From Mytilus edulis (taxonomy: Eukaryota > Mollusca > Bivalvia > Mytilida > Mytilidae), in NCBI RefSeq assembly GCF_963676685.1, contig NC_092344.1, positions 56,070,830 through 56,134,829 on the forward strand: DNA of 64,000 nucleotides, given 5' to 3'. This document shows, in pieces, positions 34,299-49,200 of the stretch. Under the pieces are notes generated by a model. It was not told where the DNA came from and searched no databases. It worked only from the letters and a program-made list of their open reading frames with translations. Both the position numbers and the translations under genes were made by a program. Numbering within the stretch: the stretch's first letter is position 1; each line of letters begins with the position of its first letter.

Positions 34299-37200
34299 CT
34301 GAAATTAGATAAACAAATATTAGCTAATAACGTAATAAACTCAATGGCTGATGTCTCCTATTGTTTAAATATTTCAAAATAACTCTAACTGATATATTAC
34401 AACCACAGAACAGATAACGAAAACTATTTGTTAACTAAAACTTGTAGCTATTATAAATAGGTAACACCACAGAGGTACCCACTTTGGTATACAAATAAAT
34501 TGTGAAGAGTTATTCAATAGAAATATAGCCTATACAGACATCAATAAAAAATGCTTGCCATTTCAAAGCAATTTTGTTTACCCAATGCATAGTAGAGTTT
34601 AAGTGCGATTCCTGCTGATACATTTTTTTTGCATAATGTTCTGTGGATAATTAAAATTGAGAATGGAAATGGGGAATGTGCCAAAGAGACATCAACCCGA
34701 CCATAGAAAAAAACAACAGCAAAAGGTCACCAACAGGTCTTCAATGTAGCGAGAAATTCCCTCACCAGGAGGCGTCCTTCAGCTGGCCCCTAAACAAATA
34801 TATACTAGTTCAGTGATAATGAACGCCATACTAATTTCCAAATTGTACACAAGAAACTAAAATTAAAATAATACAAGACTAACAAAGGCCAGAGGCTCCT
34901 GACTTGGGACAGGCCCAAAAATGAGGCGGGGTTAAACATGTTTGTGAGATCTCAACCCTCCCCTTATACCTCTAGCCAAGGTATAAAAGTAAATGCATAA
35001 CAATACGCACATTAAAATCCAGTTCAAGAGAAGTCCGAGTCTGATGTCAGAAGATGTAACCAAAGAAAATAAACAAAATGACAATTATACATAAATAACA
35101 ACAGACTACTAGCAGTTAACTGACATGCCAGCTCCAGACTTCAATTAAACTGACTGAAAGATTATGATTTCATCATATGAACATCAGGCACAATCCTTCC
35201 CGTTCGGGGTTTAGTATCATACCATCATAACATATATGAGAAGAACATAACCCATTTCATGCCAACAACTGGTTTTTGAATAAATGTGTTTAGTTCCGAG
35301 GCAAAGACCCTATAAGTGAATCAATATTAACGCCAAAATATGCAATTTTAATGACCTGCCAACAGTATCATAACTATATCCCTTCTTAAAGGGGCACTAG
35401 CTGTCAAATTCATTGTAACCGATTTGACTCAAATTCTCATATTTTGTTTATAACAAGGTAAAACATTTATTCAAACTATCAGAAGTCTAAAATAAACAGT
35501 TTACAGAGCATGGGGTAGCTAATATATAGGTTCGTTTCGTGTGTATTTTAGTCCAGACGCCATCTAATTAACTATCGATTTGACCTCAGATGACCATATA
35601 AGCGATGTAAACAAAAATAAAGATACGAATAGATTAAACCAACACGTGCAATTGGATTTTTATAGGTCTGTTTGATTTTATTTTATAGATTAAAAATAGA
35701 TGTTTCTCATTGTTTTTAACCATATACGAATGATTTTATGTGCATCGAATTAGTAATCAAATGATTTACCGTAGTTTCACTTTCATTGTTGACATTATTT
35801 TTCTTTAAATAACCAGTACACGTACAATGCATGCGTTGTCAATCTCTAGCTAGGGGTTAACTTGAAGTTCACATGAATACCGGTTAGAATGATGATGACG
35901 TTTTCACTTGCAAGTGAATCAGTTAAAAATTATGTTTAATCGCTTATTTCAACAAAATTAAAGGAAATTGATTGCTAAAAGCAAATTATTATTTCATTAT
36001 TCCAATTTGATTAATGATTGATCTAAAAAAAATCATACTTTATTTTTTTATATATATCGTAGCTAGTGCCCCTTTAATAAGTCTATTCAAAGGTTTTGTT
36101 AGTAATTGAGGTGAATACCTGATAAACAATTTTACCCCATGTCAGATTTGCTTTAAATGCTTTGGTTTCAGAGATATTAGCCAAAATCTACATTTTACCC
36201 CCATGTTCTATTTTCAGCCATGGCGGCCATCTAGGTTGGTTGGCCGAGTCACCTGACCCATTTTTAAACTAGATACCCCAATGATGATTCTGGCCAAGTA
36301 TGATTAAATTTGGCCCAGTAATTTCAGAGGAGAAGATTTTTGTAAAAGTTAACGACGACGGGTGACGACAACAATGGACGACAGGCGACGACAACGTCGG
36401 ACGCAGGACGCCAAGTATTGAGAAAAGCTAACTTGGCCCTTCGGGCCAGGTGAGCTAAAAACTTGATGTACAACATTCTATCATGTATTAAATTCAAATC
36501 TTTGGTTTTTATCTGATAATGAACTGTGCTAAGAATAGGGAGAAAAACAATGCATTTCACTAAAGTCTTAACTTTAACATTGACTTAGAAATAGGAAGAT
36601 GTGGTATGAGTGCCAATGAGACAACTCTCCATCCAAGTCACAATTTATAAAAGTAAGCCATTAAAGGTCAAGGTACTTGCCTGTTTTTGAGCATATTTCG
36701 TCATAACTATGGCGACCATTAAACCATGGATATAACTGTTGTAGTTTTACAGAAGTCATAACATCTCCGGGAAATTTGATTGGATATTTTTGTAGACGTC
36801 GAAGCAATCCTTTCATCAAACCAAACTGGATCAATTTTCTACATACACAAAAAAAATCAGAACAAAACTGTATGGAATATCACATTAACAGCACAATAGA
36901 AATATCAATTTTAAAATGACCAATCAAGCATTTTAGTACAACTAATTATGAAGATACTGCATGACATGGTAGTATAAGTTGCTCAGGTCTTCAATTAGTC
37001 CAGCAATTCTCAAAAAGAAGCTTTTTCAAGATATTGTCTGTAAATCCCCTACAAAGGCAGCTATACCAGTTAGAACAACTGATATTAATATGTAAAAGTT
37101 AAGGATTAGTGGATAGATTTCTTTTTTATTACAAAATAAAAGGTTTTTGTTATTATCTTTTGGTCAGATTAGCAGTATACAGTACTCACCTTTCATCAAT

Positions 37201-40200
37201 TTTTAGTGCATGGGGATTGAATCTGGCACATATATCCTTCACTGTAACCCCTGGTCCTAAAGAACAATAGATAAGGAAAATGTCCCGGAAATTTGGGGGT
37301 TGTAAACTACCTAAAAATATAAAATTCTAAATTTGAATTTCTTGAACTTTTTATAGATATGAAAAAAAGTGGTACAACTATGTAAAAACTTCAAATTTAT
37401 TGAACCACAAATTTATTGAACCACTATTAAACAGGGAGTGGGGCTATATAATCTCCATGGAAATGATACTTTCAAATGCCAAACAGTTTGCATACCAACT
37501 ATCATTGACTCAACATTAGTAGTTCATCTTAAACTAATACATGTATTGATGTAAACTAAGCAAAAGTTCCAAAGTCAATAGACCATGACTGAGGGGGCGA
37601 ATCACAAACTAATACATGTAAACTAAGCAAAAGTTCCAAAGTCAATAGACCATGACTGAGGGGGTGGGCCAAATATTCTCCATGAAAATGAGATGTGCTA
37701 ATACTTCTACAACTGAATACCAATTAACATTGACCTATCACTAGTGGTTCCCCATAAACTGACCTAATCACCAACTAATACATGTAAGATAAGCAAAAGT
37801 GTCAAAGTCAATAGACCATGACTAAGACTAAGTCTGAGAGGGTATGGCTAATATTATATCCATGGAAATGAGATGTGCTACTGCTAATACAACTGCATAC
37901 CATATATGATTGACCTACCAATTGTGGTTCACCATAAATTAGACCTAATTTCAAACTAATACATTGTTGAAGCCACCAACGCCACAGCCGAAAGAGCATA
38001 CTTATCTCTCTCTTTTTAACTCTGTCAATGTAAGACAAAAGTGATAAAAAAGAAATACTTATGAACCCGATCGTATTGATCTTTCTGTAAATAATCATTA
38101 TTTATTTTGAGATATGCTATGAATTATAAATGCTTTTCTACATTTAAACAAATAGTAAATAAAAATTTAAATCATCAGCTTCCATTTATTTATAGAAGTA
38201 AATAATATTTGGCCATGTTTTACATTATCTAACAAATATTATTCTATAATAACATCATTATTGAATGGTAGTTAATTGAATCATCTATATGTCTTTACAA
38301 TATTCATTAAAATCATTTACTATAAATACAAAAAGGTTTTTTCACCTACGTTTATTTATTTTCTAGACAAAAGTTTCCATTCTTGGTTTATTTTGTAAAT
38401 GTATTTTTATTTACTACATAGTTACACCAATATAATTTTGAATCCATATTGAATCATAGAAATATATGTTTGAACCGACATTCAACTATTAATGATTCTG
38501 TCATGAGGAATACCTGAATTGCAACCATGCTTAAATTCACATCCTTAAAAATTGAATAACAGATGTTATGTTTTATTTCCTCAAATATATTCTAAACAAT
38601 TTGACATTGATGGATGCTTTCTATTCATTTCTTACGTTTTCTTAAGAAATGAATGCTTGTAACATATTTTATTTGCTCATTTTTAAAAGTTGACTGTTTT
38701 GTTTACAACGCATGGCGGCTTTTCTGTAGATTTTACAATTCCAGTGAATGTTTCATCTGTTGATATATTCTGTGAGTGTTTTGTGTATATTTATATACAT
38801 TCACCTATGAGAAAAGACGTTTATAATGTCAAATCATGAAAATACAGATGGTTAAGTCTCAAAGGAAACTTGTAATATTTCAACAACATTTTTTGTTTGA
38901 AAAGGTGCAATACGGGTACTCAGATCAATTTGGGTAGTGACGTTACGTTTTCTACTGCACACCAATATTGTGATTCATTTTGGTAAATTAATAATCATCC
39001 TAATGAATTATAGACGGTTTTTTAAGAGTAAATGGATGGAAGACTTACAATAGCAACCTTCTGACCAGGTGAGCTGATAATCAACAGAAACTTATATTAA
39101 AGAATAATTTTAAAAATCATAAGTAAAAATTCCAACCTTTCTTTGCTACAAATTTGATACATTCTTCTTGAAGCCTCTTGTTTGTGTAAAGTGTCTGTAT
39201 GTCAGGACGTGTGGTGTAGACATTGCAATACTGCAAAAATTGATAAAAAAACAACATTAAATTATGTTGGTAATAGGTCAAACCAACAACTGTATGCTAA
39301 AATCATGAAATTCATTTAATAGTATTGTAATGCAATTTTCATTATCATGATCACTCATCTAGGCATAACATCTAATTTCTAATAATCGTTTTTGGCGGCA
39401 CCCCCAAATTTCATTTAATTTGTCATTTTGCAAGTCTATACCATAGACCTTTTGAAAACAGTTGAATTTTGGGTCTAGCTCGTTTATTCTGTTGCCTAGC
39501 AACCAATAATTAAACTCATCAAATATGATTATTATACAGCTTTAATATATCTATATTTGAAATTAAACCTGTTTAGCATGTAGTGAATTTTACACTTGTA
39601 CACTATTTAAATATTACATAATTAAATGCACATGTTTGCCAAATTCACTGTTGTTTCTCCCTAGCAACACATCTGTGCCCATGGTAACTGCAATTTGTTT
39701 TCTATCTTACAAGATCCAATTTTAAATATGTTGCAACAGAAAGGCAATTTAAGATGCAAATTGTAAAATGGAACAAACTCCAAAGTAAATGTTAAGGGGA
39801 AAAGCAATATTGAAACATCAACAAACAAAACAAAACACCGGGTATTGCTGATATATACAGATTGTGCATCTAGTGCCAGGTGGGGTCTTGCTTATCAGCG
39901 ACAAGGAGAATAATATAAAGACAAGAACACATATTTAGCGCTAAGAAATCTTAATATTAATTATCTAAAAAAAATAGATACAGACACATGCATTAAAGGG
40001 TGTTTTTAAATGTCGGTGTATTTCCATTACAGTAGTTATGTTTCAGGTAGGGGTTGGGGTTGGAAGGGGGAGCACTTTTATTTACAAGGTGATAGGACGT
40101 GCCTCTGGAAAAGTTCACCTTTTAAAGCTTAAAATAAGAAGAAATTTAAGAAAACTATCAGATAATTATGAAAAGGACAATAAAGTTCCCATAACTTCTT

Positions 40201-43200
40201 TGACTGTCAACTTGTTTGGTGTTCCCGCTGTGTCTTTATCAACCAATTTTTCTCTTTTGACACTAAAGTATTCCTCTTTTATATAAAACCACATGAAACC
40301 AAATCAATATGGGAAAAGGTAACTTTTTTTCCTATGCAATATATGAAAAGGTATATATTTTTAAAATGTAAAACAGGGTGAGGTAACAAAACAGCGGCAC
40401 CCCTATCAATTAAGTAATGAAGTACACCCCACCCCACCCCACCCCTCTAGACATTAGAAGAGGATCGTTAGGGTTGACTTTTCGAAATTCATCTTATTTT
40501 TATTATTTATTTCAGACGTCCATATTTATAACCATATCATTCTATAGCATTACAAAACTGGTACATGCTACAATCTCAAATAAATCTGTATTCTTAAAAT
40601 TTTTCAATATTCATTATATATATTATTTATTTGCAGGCTTAAACATGTTATTTTAAAATCTCAAACCCCCTCTCCCTTTACCTCTAGCCAAAGTAGAAAA
40701 AAATCAAACACACAACAATACGCACAGTAAAACTTAGTTCAAAAGAAGTCCGAGTTTGATGTCAGATTAAACTACCTTGACCGAAAACTTAAACCTGAAG
40801 CGGGACACAAGGACGATCGGACGAACAGACAAACGGACGCACAGACCAGAAAACATAATGCCCACAAATAGGGCGTAACAACAAAACCGGGTCCATTTTT
40901 AAAATCACACTTCATTTTTACACATGATTATAAAACTATTCAAAACATAACCTTAAAAAAGGTAACAGACATGTAGGATGCTTACAGACTTCAGGCACTT
41001 GTTTCTATGCATGGGAAGGTCAACTAACCATATATATATATGTAGGACTCTAAAGTGAGATGGTACTCTAAAGTGCGATGGTCACGCTAAAGTGCTATGG
41101 TCTACGCTAAAGTACGCTGGTGTATCCCGCTAAAGTACGCTGGTGTATCACGCTAAAGTGCGATGGCTCTTTGTTCGCTAAAGTATGACGGTTTATCACG
41201 CTAAAGTGTGATGGACCAAAATGGTAGTGTTAAAGGGCTAAAAAAACTTTAAAGATAATGGATGTATAATAAATAGTCTTTTTTCAAAAGCTAATAGGTT
41301 AAGGTTTTATAACATATGTGATATGCTTTATAATTAACGGACCCGGGTAGGCTTAAGTGATTGTTTCTAAATTAAATTAAATGGTAGTTTAGGTATGACA
41401 AAAATCTATATAATTTTATCCTGTATATGATAAAAAAATTAAATTCTGGCGTATCAAATATTTGGATAATTGATGTAGCTTGCCGTTCACACAGTCTATC
41501 ACTTATGTGAATATCTCCCCTGAAAGTCGTCATTGTAAATTACAAATACAAATCCTTTCTGGTGAAACATTTATTTGTTTAAAACATTCTTAATTTAAAT
41601 GAGAGAGAAATGCAATGTTTTCCAAGCTTTCTTTTTTTTTCGCAGCAAGTACAAATACAGGTTGTATTTTCCTACAATGTACAAACTATTTTTTTAGTAG
41701 ACAATTTATGATTTACGTATAAAAGCATGTACCTTTATTTTACCAACTTTAATTTTCAATAAAATAGACAATATTTTAACGGGGACCGGAAAGTGAACTG
41801 CAACATAGAGAATTCTTTCAATGCATCCGTCACCTTCTAATAGAAACAGGATAAAGGATACTTATGCGTATACTTTTGTATCTGTATAGTAAGATAGTGG
41901 ACTGCAGGACACAAGTCCTACTTCCAGCACCCGAAATAAAAACATATTTGCCTCAGCCGACAAAGCAGGGTTATGTTTAAATTGAGTAAGTCATGGACAT
42001 TTGGTTTAAAGTTGTTAATCGAATATTCTACATTTATCTTTCGGCATGTTCATTTATTTGTTTGTATAAAAGACTGTTCACGTCATAACCCATACTTACG
42101 TTTATTACGTCTATAATTTCGCGGACCATTGCACTTTAGCGTGTGTAGGCATTGCACTTTAGTGTAAACCATCGCACTTTAGCGTAACCATCGTACTTTA
42201 GCGTCCCCATCGCACTTTAGAGTCCTACATATATATGCATGTATATACGGATATATGGATAGACTACCATAAGCCATTTCCGTTCTCTTACCATTAAATT
42301 TTCTAGAACTTGTTCTCTATGCTCATTACCAACAAAGACACATCCAATTGGGATATAGGTACGGTAGTTTCATTTTCAAAATAAATTTCGTGTTTCTTGC
42401 CAATTAAGTAAATTTAAGCAAAATAATCTTTTAAATTTGGTCCCCCCTCCTTTCCTAACATAAATCATGGATCCGACCCTAATACCAGAGAGAGAAGATT
42501 GGCCCATTCAAACACCAGATTTTGAATTGATAATTAGCAGAAACATAAGAAATGTACAGATTTTGTTATATTGAAGGTCTATCTAAAATTTCATAATTTA
42601 AAATAAAATGTCCTTAAAGTTTTTATTGACTCCTTTACACATGTAGTTTATTACTTTCGGATTTTTAAAGACATTTAACTAGATATACTTACAGAAATAA
42701 TATTAAGAATACACGTTACATTCATAAACAAAAAAATAAAGTTCCTATAGGCATAAGAATGTATAAACTAAACTTTGTCAGATGAATAGGTCAGCTTTTT
42801 ATTGCTCCGATTGGCTATGAAAAATATAAAATAAACTATTGCACCAACCTTGCACCAAAAATATTTTTTATCCAAAGTTTGATATGGTCCGAGTACACAG
42901 TTATTTCGTAGTGCATTTCTTTTAGATATTAAATGGAAATTAAAAAAATCCCACCTGCGCTTTCTCAATAATATTTTTACAGTGTGTTGTACTACTTTTG
43001 GGACAAATTATATCAAAATTATAGAAAACTTCATCAGCTCTAACTCAAAATATGGACAATCGTATGTAAAGGGGCTCTTGAAATCTTTTGTCAGCTTCCG
43101 AAATGCGAATTTTTAACCTTTTTCAACTGGCCCAAATCCCTACTTTACATTAAAATTCATGAATCAAACTTTTTCACAGTGTAATTTTATCCCCCTACTT

Positions 43201-46200
43201 GCTATTTGGGGCATAAAACATAAAGAAATAAATTTGGAAGGGGTGTAAAAAAAATTGACAAGTAACACACTGTCCACACTAGGGACTATATTCGCGGACA
43301 ACGAAAATCTAGGGACGATAACTGTGTACTCGGACCATATGTATGAACTTGTCAAAATGTTAAAATTTCTTATTGGTGCAAGCATGGTGCAGTGGTCAAA
43401 ATTTAAATAAAACATCCAAATTTCTGTGTTTTTGCTTATTTTTCCAATTATGACGTCATTTGCACCTACCATTGTGACGTCATTGAACCTTTTTTTGTTA
43501 GATAAAAACTTTGTTTTTTAAATCATTGACTCATATTCTAATAATTTATGGAGAAAAATCTGCTCTGTTCAAATTTTTATTATTTTGCAAATCTGGGGCC
43601 ATTTTAGGCCCTACTCTTTTGTACTGTATTATAATTGTTAAAATGTCCATTCATCTACATTTATAAAGCTTTATAATGGTCAATTTTACAAATCATTGAA
43701 ACTAGAGGCTCTAAAGAGCCTGTGTCGCTCACCTTGGTCTATGTGAATATTAAACAAAGGAAGCAGATGGATTCATGACAAAATTGTGTTTTGGTGATGG
43801 TGATGTGTTTGTACATCTTACTTTACTGAACATTCTTGCTACTTACAATTATCTCTATCTATAATGAACTTGGCCCAGTAGTTTCAGTGGAAAATGTTAG
43901 TTAAAATTTACAAATTTTATGAAAATTGTTAAAAATTGACTATAAAGGACAATAACTCCTTAGGGGTCAATTGACCATTTCCGTCATGTTGACTTATTTG
44001 TAAATCTTACTTTGCTTAACATTATTGATGTTTACAGTTTATCTCTATCTATAATAATATTCAAGATAATAACCAAAAACAGCAAAATTTCCTTAAAATT
44101 ACCAATTCAGGGGCAGCAACCCAACAACAGGTTGTCAGATTCATCTGAAAATTTCAGGGCAGATAGATCTTCACCTGATTAACAATTTTACCCCATGTCA
44201 AATTTGCTCTAAAGGCTGCGGTTTCAGAGTTATAAGCCAAAATCTACATTTCACCCCTTTGTTCTATTTTTAGCCATGGCGGCCATCTTGGTTGGTTGGC
44301 CAGGTCACGGGACACAATTTTTAAACTAGATACCCCAATGATGATTGTGGCCAAGTTTGGTTTAATTTGGCCCAGTAGTTTCAGAGGAGAAGATTTTTGT
44401 AAAAGATAACTAAGATTTGACTATAAAGGGCAATAACTCCTAAAGAAATCAACAGACCATTTTGGTCTTGTTGACTTATTTGTAGATCTTACTTTGCTGA
44501 ACATTTTTGCTGTTTACAGTTTATCTCTATCTATAATAATATTCAAGATAATAACCAAAAACAGCAAAATGTCCTTAAAATTACCAATTCAGGGGCAGCA
44601 ACCTATTAACGGGTTGTCCAATTCATCTCAAAATTTCAGGGTAGATAGATCTTGACCTAATAAACAATTTTACCTGTGTCAGATTTGCTCTAAATGCTTT
44701 GGTTTTTGAGTGATAAGCCAAAAACTGCATTTTACCCCTATGTTCTATTTTTAGCCATGGCGGCCATCTTGGTTGGTTGGCCAGGTCACGGGACACAATT
44801 TTTAAACTAGATACCCCAATGATGATTGTGGCCAAGTTTGGTTTAATTTGGCCCAGTAGTTTCAGAGGAGAAGATTTTTGTAAAAGATGACTAAGGTTTA
44901 CGAAAAATGGTTAAAAATTGACTATAAAGGGCAATAACTCCTAAAGGGGTCAACAGACCATTTTGGTCATGTTGACTTATTTGTAGATCTTACTTTACTG
45001 AACATTATTGCTGGTTACAGTTTATCTCTATCTATGATAATATTCAAGATAATAACCAAAAACAGCAAAATTTCCTTAAAATTACCAATTCAGGGGCAGC
45101 AACCTATTAACGGGTTGTCCGATTCATCTGAAAATTTCAGGGCAGATAGATCTTGACCTGATTAACAATTTTACCCCATGTCAGATTTGCTCTAAATGCT
45201 TTGGTTTTTGAGTTATAAGCCAAAAACTGCATTTTACCCCTATGTTCTATTTTTAGCCATGGCGGCCATCTTGGTTGGTTGGCCGGGTCACCGGACACAA
45301 TTTTTAAACTAGATACCCTTATAATGATTGTGGCCAAGTTTGGTAAAAATTGGCCCAGTAGTTTCAGAGGAGAAGATTTTTGTAAAAGCTAACGACGGAC
45401 GACGACGACGACGGACGACGGACGACGGACGCCGGACGCCAAGTGATGAGAAAAGCTCACTTGGCCCTTCGGGCCAGGTGAGCTAAAAAGAAAGAATTAC
45501 CTCCCTTATACTGTTGGCAGAGTATGAGAAATCAAAATAAATATTTACCTGGAAAATTGGAATAACCTTGATAACTTGGTAATGTCTACAAAGTCAAAGA
45601 AAACAGACATATTATTTATTTTATGATCAAAGACAAATTTTTTTCACATGAATGTCTTTAATAATCGAATTGTTTCAACAAAAGTTCTTAAAATTAAATT
45701 ACAAAACAAAATATTTAATCATAAAGGGCACATTGAGTATATTTTTAATTGAAAAAGCTATATTGGCACTTGTATCAATAAGATAAGATAATATAAGAAT
45801 TTTATTAATCTAATCAAGAACCCATAAAGGGCATCATTTTACAACACAATATGATTGGAAAAAGCAAAACAGAAAACTAATACATATTTTAACGTTATGA
45901 ACAGGATCAGAGCCTAACACAACATGTGTTTTATACAACTATTATATTAAATCTTATAACAATAAAATACTAAATTACTTCATATATTTTGTTTACATCT
46001 GGATCTTATTTCTAACCCTTTAATAATGTAATTTCCTAGGCACATGAGAGTTGGTAAATGCTCATTTGTGAACAGCCAGAAATATTTCTTATCATTAGGT
46101 AGTTCTTTAAAATTAGTACAAAAAGTTATAACTTTATCATATAATAATTTCCTCTGTTCATCATATAATGGACAATTTACTGTAAAATGGGTCTCATCTT

Positions 46201-49200
46201 CAATAGAATTTGATCCATGTGATAAGCAATGATGACATAGACGTTGAGTTCTCTCTATGTATTTTTTATTATATCTATCTTTCTCAATTTTAAGATCATG
46301 AGCACTTATTCTCATTTTACATATAGCTCTTCTTATACTAAAATCTTTAATTGATAAATAGGCCTCCTTTACAAAGTCAGTCTTGAGGTTGAAATAATTC
46401 TCTAATTTACTATTACCTTGTGATAAGGTTTCAGATCTTTTGACCAACCAAAATGTTTTGAAACTATTACAAAGTTTACATTTTACAAATTTAATTAATT
46501 TATTGAGCTTTGTATCTAAATTTTGTATATCAAGTGATTGAAGTACATATTTCATAGATGAATACCAACAATTAATGTTTTCTGCATCTAAAATTTTATT
46601 ACAAACATAAGCATCATAAAGTAACCCTGTGTCCAACTTGTTAAGCCTGTGTACATATTTTACCATAGATATAATGACAGAAAAATAAAGAGGAAATCTT
46701 GCAACCTCTGATAACACTGCTAAATTTGAGGCTTTCTTATTTACACCAAGAATATACTTTAAATATCTGAAATGTGATTTTTCCAAATAATCATTTATGT
46801 AGATTAATTCAAATAGATAATCACTTTTTTTCTTGCAAGCAGCAGAGTTAATTTTAAATGAACCCCAAATTTCACTACAATATAATAAAATTGGTTTTAT
46901 TGTGTGATCATATAAATGAATTGCAGTATCAATACTTGGATTACAAGCTGACATGGATTTTTGTAATTTAAATTTTGCCTTTAAGGATTTTTTGAATAGC
47001 TCTTCTTTCCCCTGTTGAAAAAGACCACTAGAAGTAAAGACTATCCCTAAATATTTACATTTATTAACACATTCTATAGCCTCTTTATCTAAATAAAATG
47101 ATTCCTTTAAAAATTTTCCAGGCTTGTTAAAAATTAAAACTTTCGTTTTGGACAAGTTTACATCTAGACACCAGTCAATACAATAAGTATGCAATATATC
47201 AAGTCGGTTTTGAAGACCTTTTTTAGTGTTTGATAATACAATAATGTCATCAGCGTACATAAGACAATCAATTCTACTCCCATTGATATCAACAGCATCT
47301 GGACTTGGCTCAAATTTTGGAGGCAGATCGTTAATGAAAAGCTTAAATAAGTTTGGACTTAGAACATCCCCTTGTCTTACCCCAACTAGTGAACTGAAAG
47401 ATGGTGTTTAATACATTGCCCACTTTCACAGACATTTCATTCTTGCTGTACATATCTTTTAAAATAGTATAAAATTTTCCAGATGTTATTTTCCAATAAT
47501 TTATATTTAATACCACAGTGTATGACCCTGTCGAAAGCTTTTTTAAAGTCCACAAAGCAAGCATAGATTTTCCCCCCTTTTTTGTTAGTATATTTATCTA
47601 ATATGGTTTTTAAAACAAACATATGATCAGATGTTCTACTCTTTTTTGAAAAACCAATCTGACATGGATGAATTATATTATTTTTATCAAGATGAATGTC
47701 AATATCAATATTATAAATTGAAACTATAGTTTTCCTCTGTACACAGTCTCATGGGTGTTTTATAAAAAAAATATTTAAATGAGGGTTATTCCAGATTGAA
47801 AAAAAAAATTGAGTGTAGTGGGAAGCACTAGGTATATTAAATACACATATTAGAATGAAGGCTCAATAAGCTGTATCTAATGAGTACAATATATTATGTT
47901 TAATGCAAAATTAAAAGTGTTTCATTAAGAAGTGGGTTTTTCAGCAATTTGACCTTTTGTTATGGAAAACATCATAAATGCACAATACCCAATTACATGG
48001 AATGATATCTTGGTTCAAATAACAATACATGGACAATGTGGTTCAGAACAATTTTCACAATATACAATTATACATGTAAACACACTTTGGTTAGTTATAA
48101 AATTGTTTGGCTGTTTCCCCATTCAATGTACTTAATAACAAAGTTGAACTAGCTGTCAGTTAACTGGGAGTACTCACAGATCTGTACCTAGTGTCTTTTT
48201 GTTGTTGGGATGTACAAGTACCTGTCCATGCCATGTCCACTTGTATTTTTTATCTATTTGATGAGTTAAGCCTTTTTCAACTGATTTTTATAGTTCATTC
48301 TTATGTTGTACTGTTATACCACTGTCCCAGGTTGGGGAAGGGTTGGGATCCTGCTAACATGTTTAACCCCCCCTCCCCCCACATTCTGTATGTATGTGCC
48401 TGTCCCAAGTCAGGGGCCTGTAATTCCGTGGTTGTCGTTTGTTTATGTGTTACATGTTTGTTTTCTGTTCCTTTATTGTACATAAATAAGGCTGTTTTCT
48501 CGTTTGAATTGTTTTACATTGTCCTTTCCGGGCCTTTTATAGCTGACTATGGGGTATGGGCTTTGCTCATTATTGAAGGCCATACGGTGACTTATAGTTG
48601 TTAATTTCTGTGCCATTTTGGTCTCTTGTGCAGAATTGTCTCATTGGCAATCATACCGCATCTTCTTTTTTTATATTAATAACAAAGTACGAACCAAGTT
48701 AGAGCACTTACACAAGATTCTGTAGACAAGATTTCACCAGGTTAATCTCTACATCAGCCTCACCAGCTATCTTAGCCACATGCTTAAAACCATCAATATA
48801 AGAAAGAATCTGAAAAATAAAATATTTACTCCGATTCTCTCATTTAAAACCTCCTATTACTGTAGAATTAAATGTTTTAGTGCAGAAATGATTTATAACA
48901 CCTTTCTTAAACCTTTTATTGAAAAATTAAAAATTTATTCAGAAACTTAGATCAAACTTTTCCAGGCAAAGTTTATCATTTTGCCTAGTTTCTTTTGAAA
49001 CCTATTCTGCGATCAAACTCTAAAATTGAGAATGGAAATGAGGAATGTGTCAAAGAGACAACAATTCGACCAAACAGCAGACAACAGTTGAAAGTCACCA
49101 ATGGGTTTTCAAAGCAATGAGAAACTCCAGCACCCCGAGGTGTGCTTCTGATGTCTTTCAAACTGAGTTTTACTGTGCATATTGCTGTGTGTGTGTTTAT

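Larger units (their letters stand above)
32740..34645. repeat. Segmental duplication partner of 18700-20530
   Basis: This is the downstream region and last exon of the complete NPRL2 copy. It matches 18700-20530, interrupted at 33165-33480 by repeat family B. Confidence 0.85.

Noticed and set aside
37960..38040. Possible missing NPRL2 micro-exon on the minus strand (RDKYAL-like reading)
   Set aside because: The frame contains a stop next to the acceptor and the match to the expected segment is too weak.
44623..45337. Similar reverse-strand ORFs starting MATIII (also at 51734-51934)
   Set aside because: They fall in the internal unit of repeat family C and are shadows of that repeat, with no domain.
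48191..48604. 137-codon ORF with hydrophobic stretches
   Set aside because: It lies entirely within a reverse copy of dispersed repeat family A.
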